DNA from: Christensenella sp034926635
Lineage (GTDB): Bacteria; Bacillota; Clostridia; Christensenellales; Christensenellaceae
Assembly (NCBI GenBank): GCA_034926635.1
Contig: JAYFQX010000005.1
Location: 88,953-152,952, forward strand
Reading direction: 5' to 3'
Length of the DNA stretch: 64,000 nucleotides
Positions 33,606 to 42,558 of the stretch are shown in pieces. The notes under the pieces were generated by a model. That model worked only from the letters and a program-made list of their open reading frames with translations. It was not told where the DNA came from and did no database searches. The translations under genes and the position numbers were made by a program. Numbering within the stretch: position 1 is the first letter of the stretch; each line of letters opens with the position of its first letter.

Positions 33606-33616
33606 AAAACAAGAAA

Positions 33617-33656
33617 GAAAAAATCCCTTTTGCGATGATAGCAGAAGGGATTTTTG
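33617..33656 (+). terminator. Intrinsic terminator after hcp
   Basis: AAAAATCCCTT pairs with AAGGGATTTTT across a 15-base loop, with T-run. It may also serve the convergent DUF1836 gene. Confidence 0.75.
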
Positions 33657-33665
33657 GCTTTTTGC

Positions 33666-34199
33666 TCAAAGGTCGATTTCGCTTAAAAATTGCAACGCTT
33701 CCGAACGGACACGTGAAGAAATATAAGCAAGAACCATCACCTGTAAAACAGGTTTTAACCGCGCATATACGGAAGGATCAAGATCCCGCTGGGATAAAAG
33801 ATGGTCTATCAAATCTCCCGTATCGGTTGCGGCGCGGATGGTATCGGGCGGAATCAGCCCCAGAAGTCCGACAAAGCAGCCGTAAATCAGGGAAGGCGCA
33901 TCAGGCGAGACGCGCCTGACAAATTCTATCATGCTGGTAATCTGGTCGATCTGGAACGTATCATTGAGCATATTGATCATCACGATCGTACAGAACTGGT
34001 CGCGGTTATATTTTTTGTTGACTGGCGGCGGCACAAACTTCCGCTTGACCCAATTTTGTACGGTGTGGGCGGAAAGCCCGGTTAATTGCAAAACCTGAGA
34101 GAGTACAAGGCCGTTTGTGGCAAACAGAGAGTCAAGGAAGGTCTCTGCGCTTGCAGCCGTATTGATTTCTACCGTGGTTCCCGGTAAATATGTCGTCAT
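33666..34199 (-). CDS. DUF1836 family putative regulator
   Basis: A 177-residue protein. Residues about 35-60 (LSQVLQLTGLSAHTVQNWVK) form a MerR-like helix-turn-helix, followed by YNRDQFCTIVMINMLNDTF, a DUF1836 pattern. The C-terminal part is helical. These proteins are common in Clostridia and Bacilli and are thought to regulate transcription. AGGAGATGTTTTT lies before the ATG. No partner is obvious. Confidence 0.72.
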   Translation of the reverse strand: MTTYLPGTTVEINTAASAETFLDSLFATNGLVLSQVLQLTGLSAHTVQNWVKRKFVPPPVNKKYNRDQFCTIVMINMLNDTFQIDQITSMIEFVRRVSPDAPSLIYGCFVGLLGLIPPDTIRAATDTGDLIDHLLSQRDLDPSVYARLKPVLQVMVLAYISSRVRSEALQFLSEIDL

Positions 34200-34293
34200 A
34201 AAAACATCTCCTTTATTTTATGATAACATATGGTCATATGACTTTCAAATGTTTTCGATTGAACTGATGTGACTTTTTGACAAGAAAAAATCA

Positions 34294-35268
34294 TTAAAAC
34301 GGATAGCCTGCGTCGACACGCATTTGCAGCATCATCTTTGAAACATCCAAAGAAAGCTTCTGTGCCGCATGGTATTCTGCCGCGCTGCCTTCCGGGTCGG
34401 TAATATAACGATAAAAATCCCGCATTTCATTTGCCATTAAATCGCGCTTTTCTACATCGCCAAATATAATATCTTTACTGCCGTCCGTATGAAACAGCGA
34501 GATGCCGGACAAATGGTGCACAAACTCGATGGAAATCGTGCCTTGATCACCAAGAATTTCTGAGCCGCAGCGATCCTGACCGGTTTTACAGGCGGTAAGG
34601 GTAAGCAAAAATCCTGGATAATGGAAAATGCTGGTGAAGCTTCCATCGGCGCCGGTAGACAGGAAGTTAGCTGTAGTGAATGCGGATTTAGGGAAACCAA
34701 ACAAGTCAAGTGCAAGATAGACACAATAAACCCCGAGGTCCATCAGGCAGCCTGCGGCAAATTCCGGGTTGAAAATATTGGGAAGCTCCCCGCTGCAAAA
34801 AGCTGCATAGCGTGAAGAAAGCTGGGAAAAATCAAGATGAACACCGGTAATATTGCCGATTTCAGGAAGAATAGCTTTTAAGATACGGCGTTGTGGCTGA
34901 TGAACCATCATAATGGCTTCCATCAGGACGACGTTATTTTGCTGTGCGAGCTGCGCCAGTTCGTGCGACTGCTGCGGCGTTACGGTAAGCGGTTTTTCGC
35001 AGATCACGTGTTTGCCTGCCTGCAAAAACAGTTGGCATTGCTCGTAGTGCAACGCGTTTGGGCTTGCGATATAAATAGCATCGGCTCTGCTTTTTGCCAA
35101 AGCAGAGAGGCTGTTGTATGCGCGGCTGCAACCAAAGCCTGCGCCAAATTCCTGCGCACGCGCAAGGCTGCGTGAATAAACGCCGTCAAGCTCCCACAGA
35201 CCTGTGCTGCCTGCGGCTTCAATCATCTGGGATGCGATCCCAGAGGTACCGATTGTTGCGTATTTCAT
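34294..35268 (-). CDS. Gfo/Idh/MocA-family oxidoreductase
   Basis: A 324-residue NAD(P)-dependent dehydrogenase. The N-terminal Rossmann fold is ATIGTSGIASQMIEAA, the cofactor-proximal motif GKHVICEKPLTVT contains the catalytic-region Lys, and the C-terminal half is the alpha/beta substrate domain. GGAGGATACAT lies before the ATG. It is a single gene. Substrate is likely a sugar or cyclitol, but no specific motif points to one. Confidence 0.87.
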   Translation of the reverse strand: MKYATIGTSGIASQMIEAAGSTGLWELDGVYSRSLARAQEFGAGFGCSRAYNSLSALAKSRADAIYIASPNALHYEQCQLFLQAGKHVICEKPLTVTPQQSHELAQLAQQNNVVLMEAIMMVHQPQRRILKAILPEIGNITGVHLDFSQLSSRYAAFCSGELPNIFNPEFAAGCLMDLGVYCVYLALDLFGFPKSAFTTANFLSTGADGSFTSIFHYPGFLLTLTACKTGQDRCGSEILGDQGTISIEFVHHLSGISLFHTDGSKDIIFGDVEKRDLMANEMRDFYRYITDPEGSAAEYHAAQKLSLDVSKMMLQMRVDAGYPF

Positions 35269-35346
35269 ATGTATCCTCCAATGATTTATGGTATTTTTAG
35301 TATACCATATTTCAGTATATCGTAAGGAAATATTAAGAATAATTCT

Positions 35347-35375
35347 TTGATTCGGAGGGTGAAGTATGGTATAAC
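35347..35375 (+). promoter_or_regulatory. Promoter of the zinc-ribbon DUF4190 gene
   Basis: TTGATT, 17-base spacer, TATAAC. It lies 33 bases upstream of the start codon. A palindrome ATGGTAT/ATACCAT is at 35288-35308 beside it. Confidence 0.55.
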
Positions 35376-35407
35376 TGAATTAAAGAATGGAAAGGAGCAT
35401 ACTAGTC

Positions 35408-36097
35408 ATGATTTGTGGACAATGTAATCAGGAATATGATGGAAATTTAGGCGCTTGCCCATACTGTGGCGCACCAAACCAGCAGCAGGCAGCGCAGCAG
35501 GATCAAAATCAAACGCAACAGGAGGCCGCATATGCACCGCCGGTACAGCAGCCGCAGGACAGCAGCACTGCACCGCAGCAGCCGCAGTATAATCAGGCTC
35601 CGCCGCAGCAGCCGCAGTATAATCAGGCTCCGCCGCAGCAGCCGCAGTACGGTCAGGCTCCGCCACAGCAGCCGCAGTACGGTCAGGCTCCGCCACAGCA
35701 GCCGCAGTACGGTCAGGCTCCGCCGCAGCAGCCGCAGTACAGTCAGGCTCCGCCGCAGCAGCCGCAGTATAGTCAGGTTCCGCCACTGGGAGAAAAAGCC
35801 AAGAATTTTGGAATTGGCTCCATGGTTTGCGGGATCATCGGGCTTGTCCTTTGCTGTGTGCCTTTTGTGGGAGTGGTACTCAATATTCTTGCAATTGTTT
35901 TTTATACACTTGCAAGGAAGAATATGGCGCCGAGTGAGCAGAACGGCATGGCGACAGCAGGACTTGTTTGCGGGATCATCGGGTTAATCGTTTCGATTTT
36001 TGTGACGATCATCATGGTTGTGGCACTTTCTATATATAGTACGCTGACTTACAGCTATGCGTCGACGTATCCGTGGGATTTTTTCTTTAATTTTTAA
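35408..36097 (+). CDS. Zinc-ribbon/DUF4190 membrane protein with QQPQYxQAPP repeats
   Basis: A 229-residue protein. Residues 2-25 are a zinc ribbon (CGQC, CPYC). Residues about 57-126 hold seven tandem copies of a ten-residue unit QQPQYxQAPP. The C-terminal part has two membrane segments with the DUF4190 pattern GSMVCGIIGLVLCCVPFVGV and MATAGLVCGIIGLIVSIFV. The AAAGGAG site fixes the start. The repeat region is disordered and, given the domain order, cytosolic. A smaller homologue follows at 36204. Confidence 0.8.
   Translation: MICGQCNQEYDGNLGACPYCGAPNQQQAAQQDQNQTQQEAAYAPPVQQPQDSSTAPQQPQYNQAPPQQPQYNQAPPQQPQYGQAPPQQPQYGQAPPQQPQYGQAPPQQPQYSQAPPQQPQYSQVPPLGEKAKNFGIGSMVCGIIGLVLCCVPFVGVVLNILAIVFYTLARKNMAPSEQNGMATAGLVCGIIGLIVSIFVTIIMVVALSIYSTLTYSYASTYPWDFFFNF
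35576..35785 (+). repeat. Seven-unit 30-bp tandem repeat inside the DUF4190 gene
   Basis: Seven exact 30-base periods, each coding for QQPQY-(N/G/S)-Q-(A/V)-PP. Units differ by a few synonymous or single-codon changes (AAT, GGT, AGT at the variable position). There are no spacers, so it is not a CRISPR array. Copy number could change by slippage. Confidence 0.9.
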
Positions 36098-36131
36098 CGC
36101 GAATACAGGCTGTTGAAATGGATTTCACAAG

Positions 36132-36161
36132 AATACGCGGTTTTTTTTGCCGCGTATTTTT
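36132..36161 (+). terminator. Intrinsic terminator between the two DUF4190 genes
   Basis: AATACGCGG (36132-36140) and CCGCGTATT (36150-36158) with a T-rich loop and T-run. Confidence 0.75.
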
Positions 36162-36203
36162 ATGAAGGCGCGTACTTTTGCGCCGGATATGGAGAGATAG
36201 AAT

Positions 36204-36704
36204 ATGATATGTAAAAGATGCGAACAAACCTACAGCGATGCGCTCACTATGTGTCCTTATTGCGGTGCGCCCAAAGAAGCCGGACAGGAACAGCCTTCCA
36301 ATAATGCGGAGAGTGGTTATGGCGAAACACAGCCGCAAGGCACACCGCCTGTTTACGGGCAACAGTATGGGCAAAGTGCCTATGGTCAACAATATGGGCA
36401 GCCGCAATATTACGCGCCGGTACCCGTGAAGGTAAAAGGCGCATCGGCATCCCTCATATGCGGTATTATTGGATTTATTTTATGCTGGATTCCGTTTGTG
36501 GGATTGGCGCTCAACATTATAGCGATCGCGCTTTCGGCATCTTCCAAAAAGTATGGGCAGAGCGGCATAGCGACCGCAGGGCTTGTTCTTGGGATTCTAG
36601 GGTTGATCGTCTCGATCATCGTCTCGGTAGTTATGCTGTTTGCATTTGCTGCGATAGGTGCGATTGCGGGGATCGGCTCGGGGATTGCTACTGTTCTGTC
36701 ATAA
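36204..36704 (+). CDS. Zinc-ribbon/DUF4190 membrane protein
   Basis: A 166-residue homologue of the preceding gene. Zinc ribbon CKRC/CPYC at residues 3-20, a Gln/Tyr/Gly-rich linker (GQQYGQ units), and two membrane segments with SLICGIIGFILCWIPFVGLA and GIATAGLVLGILGLIVS. Function unknown. GGAGAGATAGAAT lies before the ATG. The linker has no ordered 30-bp repeat. Confidence 0.78.
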   Translation: MICKRCEQTYSDALTMCPYCGAPKEAGQEQPSNNAESGYGETQPQGTPPVYGQQYGQSAYGQQYGQPQYYAPVPVKVKGASASLICGIIGFILCWIPFVGLALNIIAIALSASSKKYGQSGIATAGLVLGILGLIVSIIVSVVMLFAFAAIGAIAGIGSGIATVLS

Positions 36705-36713
36705 CGCAGGAAG

Positions 36714-36750
36714 AAAAGGACCGCTCGGCTTGCCGAACGGTCCTTTTTTC
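36714..36750. terminator. Bidirectional terminator
   Basis: AAAAGGACCG... pairs with CGGTCC plus T-run, loop CTCGGCTTGCCGAA itself forming an extension of the stem. It lies between the DUF4190 gene and the convergent P-type ATPase gene. Confidence 0.8.
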
Positions 36751-36756
36751 ATTTAT

Positions 36757-39165
36757 TTAATCCCTGTCCTCTTCTTTTTCCTGTTTTAAGGAATCGCCCA
36801 GCTTTTTTAACAGACCCTTTTTCTTTCGGCGCGTGAGAACGGAAAGCGCGCCTTTTTGTACAAGGTGTTCAAACAACTTCATAATGAAGGGCATCAAGAG
36901 GATGTTGATTCCTAAAACAATATATTGAGGGATGTTGAGCGGCGTTACGCCGAAGAAATTACTCAGGAAAATCAGGCACAAGACAAATACGCCGATAGAA
37001 GCAGCCAAGATGATTTTTCGGGCGGTGGTAAACGGCTGACTGACTTTGACGACGACCCATATGCCTGCGGCGGTGGCGAGGAATACACACATGGTGGAAA
37101 CTGCATCCGGCGTGTATTGGAATACGCCTGCTAAGATATTGACCGCTAAAATGCTCAGGATGACGCAAAGTCCCCCGGGCAATGATTTTTCTAAGATATT
37201 GATCAGGAAGTGTTTCTTGATCGGGGCAAAATTTGGCTCCAGCGCAAGGAAGAATGCGGGGAACCCGATGTTGACAAAGCTGATCAGCGTCAATTGCAGC
37301 GGCGTAAACGGATAACTGCTGTCAATCAGGATCAGTGTCATCAACGCCAATAAAACGGCATACACTGTTTTTGTAATAAAAAGGGTGGCAACGCGCTGGA
37401 TGTTGTTGATCACCTTGCGCCCTTCGTTGACGATATCGGGCATCGTGGCAAAGTTGGAATCCATCAGTACCAGGTTGGCGATGTTTTTGGCAGCGTCACT
37501 GCCCGATGCCATAGCGATACTGCAATCTGATTCACGCAGCGCAAGAACGTCGTTTACGCCGTCGCCTGTCATGGCAACAGTATGATCCTGCCGCTTGAGT
37601 GCGGCGATCAAATCTTTTTTCTGCGCAGGCGTTACCCGGCCAAACACGCTATATTTTGCAGCGGCTTCCTCGATTTGCTCCAAGGTTGTAAGATGAGAAG
37701 CGTCTATCGCTTCATATTTTTTCAGACCGGCTTGCCGTGCGATTGCACTGACGGTTACGGGACTGTCTCCCGAAATGATTTTAATATCCACCTGTTGTTT
37801 TTCGAAAAATTCCAGCGTTGCTTTGGCATCGTCGCGGATTCGATCCGCAATAATGACAAACGCAATGGGATGAATGCCCGCAGGCACCTCGTTTTCCTTG
37901 GATTGGTTGTCGCTGTGCGCCAAAACAAGGACGCGTGCGCCGTCTTTGGCGTAATCGTCCGGATGAACATTTGGAAATGGCTGCGGGAAGATAAACTCGT
38001 ACGCCCCCATTAAATAAGTACCCCGTCCGTCAAAACATACGCCGCTGTATTTGCGGGCGGAAGAAAACGGGATGATATGGTTGATGGGGTAATCAAAACG
38101 TTCTCCGTATTTTTCGCGGATTGCATTCATAGTGGCGTTATCGTCGGTAAGCGCGCCCGCCATGTTGGCGAGGAGCCTTGGGATATCGGCTTTGCGCAGC
38201 GGAATGGTTCCCTGTACGTGCATTTTGCCTTCGGTGATGGTACCGGTTTTATCCAGGCATAATACGTCTACGCGCGCAAGCGTCTCGATGCAGTAAAGGT
38301 CTTGCACCAGCGTATGGCGCGTCGCCAGGATGACGGCACTGGTGGCAAGCGAAATACTGGTCAGCAGAATAAGCCCTTCCGGGATCATGCCGATCAGCGC
38401 GCCAACTGTTTTTACCGTATTATCTGCGATAGGAAGTCCCACGATAAGCCATTGCTTTAAGAAGAGGAGCACACCGATAGGGACGATGATGACACTGACG
38501 ATTTTGAGGATCTTGTTCAGCGCGATACGAAGCTGAGAATAACGTTTTTTGGTCACCTTGGCAGAAGCGGAGATCCGGTTGGCATAGTTTTCGAGACCCA
38601 CGTGCTCTACTTGCGCATAGGCGCTGCCCGATACCACGAAGCTACCGGAATAAAGGAAGTCCCCGGGCGCTTTTACGATTACATCCGATTCCCCTGTGAT
38701 CAAAGATTCGTTTACTTCAAGAGAACCCTCCAAAACGATGCTGTCAGCGCTGATCTGGTTGCCGGTTTTCAGCAGGATCACATCATCGAGTACGAGGTCA
38801 GTGATGTTGATCACGCTTTGGACGCCGTCGCGTACAACTGTTACTTTGGCGGTGACCATTACGGATAATTTGTCAAGTGTGCGCTTGGTTGTGATTTCCT
38901 GCACCAGCCCGATGATAAGGTTGCCACCCACCACAAGAAGGAAAGCCAGCTCTTTGATATAGCCGGTAAGGATAATCAATATCGTAAAAATTAAATTCAG
39001 AACATTAAAAAATGTCAGGAAATTATCCTTGAAGATTTGCCGGTATGTTTTTGTTGTATGTGTGTTCACCGCGTTGGTCAGTCCTGCCGCGATGCGGTCC
39101 TGCACCTGTTTTTCGGTCAGGCCTGTTTTGCAATGCGGCTGAAAGCGCGGTATCTCTTCTGCCAT
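36757..39165 (-). CDS. P-type cation ATPase (CtpE/Exp7-like)
   Basis: An 802-residue ion pump. Motifs in order: TGES (actuator), membrane segment with IPEGL, phosphorylation site CLDKTGTIT, and the hinge TGDGVND. About ten membrane helices. The IPEGLILLTS segment and shape fit the branch of mycobacterial CtpE and pneumococcal Exp7, linked to Ca2+ transport, rather than heavy-metal pumps, since there is no CPx motif or N-terminal metal domain. Ca2+ is therefore a guess. GGAAGGGAATTT precedes the start; an upstream in-frame ATG at 39183 lacks a site. Confidence 0.88.
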   Translation of the reverse strand: MAEEIPRFQPHCKTGLTEKQVQDRIAAGLTNAVNTHTTKTYRQIFKDNFLTFFNVLNLIFTILIILTGYIKELAFLLVVGGNLIIGLVQEITTKRTLDKLSVMVTAKVTVVRDGVQSVINITDLVLDDVILLKTGNQISADSIVLEGSLEVNESLITGESDVIVKAPGDFLYSGSFVVSGSAYAQVEHVGLENYANRISASAKVTKKRYSQLRIALNKILKIVSVIIVPIGVLLFLKQWLIVGLPIADNTVKTVGALIGMIPEGLILLTSISLATSAVILATRHTLVQDLYCIETLARVDVLCLDKTGTITEGKMHVQGTIPLRKADIPRLLANMAGALTDDNATMNAIREKYGERFDYPINHIIPFSSARKYSGVCFDGRGTYLMGAYEFIFPQPFPNVHPDDYAKDGARVLVLAHSDNQSKENEVPAGIHPIAFVIIADRIRDDAKATLEFFEKQQVDIKIISGDSPVTVSAIARQAGLKKYEAIDASHLTTLEQIEEAAAKYSVFGRVTPAQKKDLIAALKRQDHTVAMTGDGVNDVLALRESDCSIAMASGSDAAKNIANLVLMDSNFATMPDIVNEGRKVINNIQRVATLFITKTVYAVLLALMTLILIDSSYPFTPLQLTLISFVNIGFPAFFLALEPNFAPIKKHFLINILEKSLPGGLCVILSILAVNILAGVFQYTPDAVSTMCVFLATAAGIWVVVKVSQPFTTARKIILAASIGVFVLCLIFLSNFFGVTPLNIPQYIVLGINILLMPFIMKLFEHLVQKGALSVLTRRKKKGLLKKLGDSLKQEKEEDRD

Positions 39166-39198
39166 AAATTCCCTTCCATACAAAATCTACTATTATCT

Positions 39199-39229
39199 AT
39201 TATAACATAGTTTTTGTACTCAGTTTGAA
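39199..39229 (-). promoter_or_regulatory. Possible promoter of the P-type ATPase gene
   Basis: On the minus strand TTCAAA, then TATAAT at 39199-39204, spacer 19 bases. The spacing is a little long. Confidence 0.4.
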
Positions 39230-39364
39230 CTTTCAGGCAAGAATTTCATACAAATTCCAAACGGTTTTCGATCAGTTGGCACATTTGTGGGAAGAATTAA
39301 GATTATGCCTATGTATAGCCGTTTATTTAATAATCTATATATTGATGTTATATGGAGGGCAGGA

Positions 39365-39760
39365 ATGAACATCCCTGAAGATTTAAAGTATACGCTGACG
39401 CATGAGTGGGTTCGATTCGAAAAAAATGGATATGTGCATATCGGGCTTACGGATTGGGAGCAAAGCCTGCCGGGACATATTGTTTATATTAACCTTCCTT
39501 ATACAGGAGAGTTTTATCGTGAAGGAGAGCTTTTTGCAGATGTGGAATCCATGGGCAGCGGATATGAAGTTTTTATGCCGCTGAGCGGTCGTGTGGTTTC
39601 GACCAACATACAGCTTTCCCAGCGCCCGGAAATGCTGAAGGAAGATCCCTACGGAAGCTGGCTAGTGGAAATCGCGGGCGCCATCGGGGGAAATTTGATG
39701 GGGGCGCAGCAATATCGCGCATACCTGACTTATTTAGAGGGAAAAAAGGCGGGAAAATAA
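39365..39760 (+). CDS. GcvH-like protein without the lipoyl lysine
   Basis: A 131-residue protein that follows GcvH from end to end: IPEDLKYTLTHEWVRFEKNG, LPGHIVYINLPYTGE, and a C-terminal helix. In GcvH the motif ESVKAAS carries the lipoylated Lys64; here it reads ESMGSGYEVF, so residue 64 is Gly. It therefore cannot be lipoylated at that site. No gcvT or gcvP genes lie nearby. GGAGGGCAGG is the ribosome site. It may be a relic or a carrier-fold protein with a new role. Confidence 0.8.
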   Translation: MNIPEDLKYTLTHEWVRFEKNGYVHIGLTDWEQSLPGHIVYINLPYTGEFYREGELFADVESMGSGYEVFMPLSGRVVSTNIQLSQRPEMLKEDPYGSWLVEIAGAIGGNLMGAQQYRAYLTYLEGKKAGK

Positions 39761-39762
39761 AA

Positions 39763-39796
39763 AAAGCGTCTGCATAAGGGGGAGACGCTCTTTTTG
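39763..39796 (+). terminator. Intrinsic terminator after the GcvH-like gene
   Basis: AGCGTCT pairs with AGACGCT, flanked by A-run and T-run. Confidence 0.75.
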
Positions 39797-39931
39797 AGGA
39801 AGAATAATGAAAAATTTTATTGGTGTTTGTTTATGCTTTCAATATACACGTAATTTATGAATTTTATTTGTTTTTTGTGTGAAAATTCTATTAAAAATAT
39901 ATGACAAAACAGGCAGCGAAAATCCTATTCG

Positions 39932-39960
39932 TTGTTTTTTGTTCCTATCTATTGTATGAT
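39932..39960 (+). promoter_or_regulatory. Promoter of the nitroreductase gene
   Basis: TTGTTT, 17-base spacer, TATGAT. It lies 42 bases upstream of the start codon. Confidence 0.5.
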
Positions 39961-40001
39961 AAAAAAAATACCTTGATAAAACCGTGAAAAAGGAGAATAA
40001 A

Positions 40002-40559
40002 ATGGAATTCAGCGAATTGTTATATGTACGGGAAAGCTGTCGGCATTTTTCGGACAGGCAGGTGGAAAAAGAAAAACTGGAACGCATTTTAACGGCTGCC
40101 AGCCTTGCGCCCAGCGGATGTAACAGTCAGCCGTGGCATTTTACGGTGATTTCGCAAGAGCCGGAAAAAGAAATGCTTAGGGAAATGATCGTGAGAGGCG
40201 CGGAAGACGAATCAACCAAGTTGAATTTATTTGTTCGGGAGGTTCCTGTATTTGTTGTCATCACTGAGGAGCATGCAAAGCTGCTGCCGGCGCCAGAGAA
40301 GAAATATGGTTCTCAGCATTTCGCGCAGATAGACGTCGGTTTGTGCGCCGCATACCTTACGTTTGCAGCAGCGGACGAAGGACTGGGCAGCTGCATGATT
40401 GGGATGTTCCAGGATGAAAAAGTAAAAGAATTGGTGGGTGCGCCGCATGAAAGCACGGTACGGCTGGTGGTTGCGCTTGGATATTCCGCAGATCAAAAAG
40501 CGCCGCGCAAAAAGGTACGCAGGTCGATTGCGGAAAGCGTATCTTATGGAAAACGGTAA
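40002..40559 (+). CDS. Nitroreductase-family flavoprotein
   Basis: A 185-residue FMN oxidoreductase of the NfsB-like family. The N-terminal RESCRHFSD and SLAPSGCNSQPWHF are the FMN phosphate and pyrimidine contacts; GLGSCMIGMF and VRLVVALGYS complete the pattern. It forms homodimers. AAAAGGAGAATAAA precedes the ATG. The physiological electron acceptor is unknown. Confidence 0.88.
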   Translation: MEFSELLYVRESCRHFSDRQVEKEKLERILTAASLAPSGCNSQPWHFTVISQEPEKEMLREMIVRGAEDESTKLNLFVREVPVFVVITEEHAKLLPAPEKKYGSQHFAQIDVGLCAAYLTFAAADEGLGSCMIGMFQDEKVKELVGAPHESTVRLVVALGYSADQKAPRKKVRRSIAESVSYGKR

Positions 40560-40608
40560 GGAAGAAATGAAATTTTGAGGCTTATGCGCCGCAGAACAGG
40601 AGATGTTT

Positions 40609-42411
40609 ATGAAAAAGCAAATACGCGTGACGGCGCTGGTAATAGCGATTTTATTGTGTGCCGTGTTGGGAGCTGGCTGCAGCGTGATTACGGCGACCAC
40701 GGATGCTGTGAACTCTGCACTACAGGATTATGTTTCGCAAAGTTCCCCAAGCGCTTCATCGCAGGCGACGCTTCCGCCGATAGGTTTAACCGATGCGCAG
40801 GCGACGCCGTTTGACGAAATTGAATATATCCGTCCGGATGCGCAGGCAGAAGCCGATACGTTGGGAGCTCTTGCACAGCAGGTCGCTGCATGCAGCGATG
40901 CAGAGCAGCTTGCGGAGATTTTTCGTCAGGGGGAAAGCCTGTATGGAAATTACCAGACGATGTATAATCTGGCGTCCCTGCAATACAGCAGGGATTTTAC
41001 AGATGCCGTCTGGGAAGAGGAAGCCCGGGTGACTGCCGAGGGAATGGTTGTGGTAGACGAGGCATACCAGGAATTCTATCTGTCGCTTTACGATTCGCCG
41101 TTCAGTGAGCAGATCGAGGAGCAAAGCCCAGGCTACTTTGACGGTATTTCGGAAGAACGAGACTGGTACGCGGGAAACGCGGAGGAATTATATGAGCGGG
41201 AAGCGAGCCTGATCAACGATTACAACAAGGCGCTGGCCACGGCGGCGATCACCTATCAGGGCACGGAAATGACTATCAGCGATCTTTATGGGCTAGAAGA
41301 TTACGACAGTTATCGCGAGGCGATACTTGCATGGGGAGACGAATATAATGCTGCTTTGGGGAATCTTTATATTGAACTGGTAAAAACACGCAGTCAGCTT
41401 GCCCGGGAACTTGGTTTTGAGAATTATACGGAAATGGTGTTTGAGCAAAATAAGATGGATTATACACCGGAAATGATGGATGCCTTCATAGAAGGTGTTG
41501 TGGAGAACCTCGGACCGGTTTATCGCGAGGTAGTAGGATATTATGTTGAGGATGCCGTTGATTTTGAAACAATGGCGGACTTTCTGCAAACACAGCTTTT
41601 CAATATGGACGAGGAACTGGGGTCGTCCTTTGCATTGATGCGCCAATATGGGTTGATCGATTATGAACCCCGTAATTACAAAGACAGCGGCGCCTATACG
41701 ACCTATTTTCAGGAATTTGGATCGCCGTTTATTTTAATGAACTATTCCGGGGACGAATACAGCTGGAATACGCTGGTGCATGAATTTGGGCATTTCAATG
41801 ATTATCTAACCATGGGGCAGGTGCCCGGGACCATCGACACGGCGGAGACGTATTCTCAAGGGCTCGAAATGCTGATGGCAGGTTCTTATGCGGAGCTTTT
41901 GGGGGAAGATACAGGATACTCTGTGGAATATAATCTGGTACTGGATAAACTGAGCTCCATGGTGAGACAGCCATATTATACTGCGATCGAGCAGGAAGTA
42001 TATGCCATGGATCCTGATGCGCTTACTGTGGAGGCGATCAATGAGATTGCATCGCGGCAGGCGATGCGGTTTGGGCTTGCAACGGAGGAGGATGCGCAGC
42101 TATATACGATCGAATGGGTGACGACCCCGCATATTTTTGAAGCGCCGTACTATACGTTTGCCTACGCGACTTCCGCCGATGTATCCGTACAATTATGGGA
42201 GATCGCACGAACGGACAGGGCGGCTGCGGCCGAAACTTATCTGCGATTATTGGCGCGGGAAAAAAGCACGGAGTTTATCGCAAATACCGAGGCGGCTGGA
42301 CTTGTGAGTCCGTTTGCAGAAGGGGAAACACAGCGAATTGCGGCGTTGTTCTCGCGCTACCTTGTAGAGGAAGACTGGACAGAAGAGGCTGTGCTGCAAG
42401 AGGCGGCATAA
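40609..42411 (+). CDS. Oligoendopeptidase F-type M3 peptidase, lipoprotein
   Basis: A 600-residue zinc peptidase with a signal peptide and lipobox LGAGC (Cys24), so it acts outside the membrane. The M3 zinc motif HEFGH is at residues 391-395, with the third ligand Glu some 25-30 residues later (SQGLEM). Typical PepF proteins are cytosolic; this one is exported. Mature start is Ser/Gln-rich. Start chosen at the second Met with AGGAG seven bases before it. Probably trims peptides at the cell surface. Confidence 0.88.
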   Translation: MKKQIRVTALVIAILLCAVLGAGCSVITATTDAVNSALQDYVSQSSPSASSQATLPPIGLTDAQATPFDEIEYIRPDAQAEADTLGALAQQVAACSDAEQLAEIFRQGESLYGNYQTMYNLASLQYSRDFTDAVWEEEARVTAEGMVVVDEAYQEFYLSLYDSPFSEQIEEQSPGYFDGISEERDWYAGNAEELYEREASLINDYNKALATAAITYQGTEMTISDLYGLEDYDSYREAILAWGDEYNAALGNLYIELVKTRSQLARELGFENYTEMVFEQNKMDYTPEMMDAFIEGVVENLGPVYREVVGYYVEDAVDFETMADFLQTQLFNMDEELGSSFALMRQYGLIDYEPRNYKDSGAYTTYFQEFGSPFILMNYSGDEYSWNTLVHEFGHFNDYLTMGQVPGTIDTAETYSQGLEMLMAGSYAELLGEDTGYSVEYNLVLDKLSSMVRQPYYTAIEQEVYAMDPDALTVEAINEIASRQAMRFGLATEEDAQLYTIEWVTTPHIFEAPYYTFAYATSADVSVQLWEIARTDRAAAAETYLRLLAREKSTEFIANTEAAGLVSPFAEGETQRIAALFSRYLVEEDWTEEAVLQEAA

Positions 42412-42470
42412 ATATTTTTTCTAAAATATTGCGGGAGCCTTAAAAGTTTATGAAGATGGTGCAACGTCTG

Positions 42471-42499
42471 TTGACTTGCCCGGTTGCCAAACATATACT
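42471..42499 (+). promoter_or_regulatory. Promoter of the TM2 zinc-ribbon gene
   Basis: TTGACT, 17-base spacer, TATACT, about 60 bases upstream of the start codon. Confidence 0.62.
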
Positions 42500-42558
42500 T
42501 GAAAATAGAAAGACAAAGCGGGCACAAAAGTCCGCGAAATAAGGGAGGTAACGGTTTT

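Noticed and set aside
35576..35785. Possible CRISPR array
   Set aside because: The repeat has no spacers and encodes an in-frame ten-residue protein repeat.
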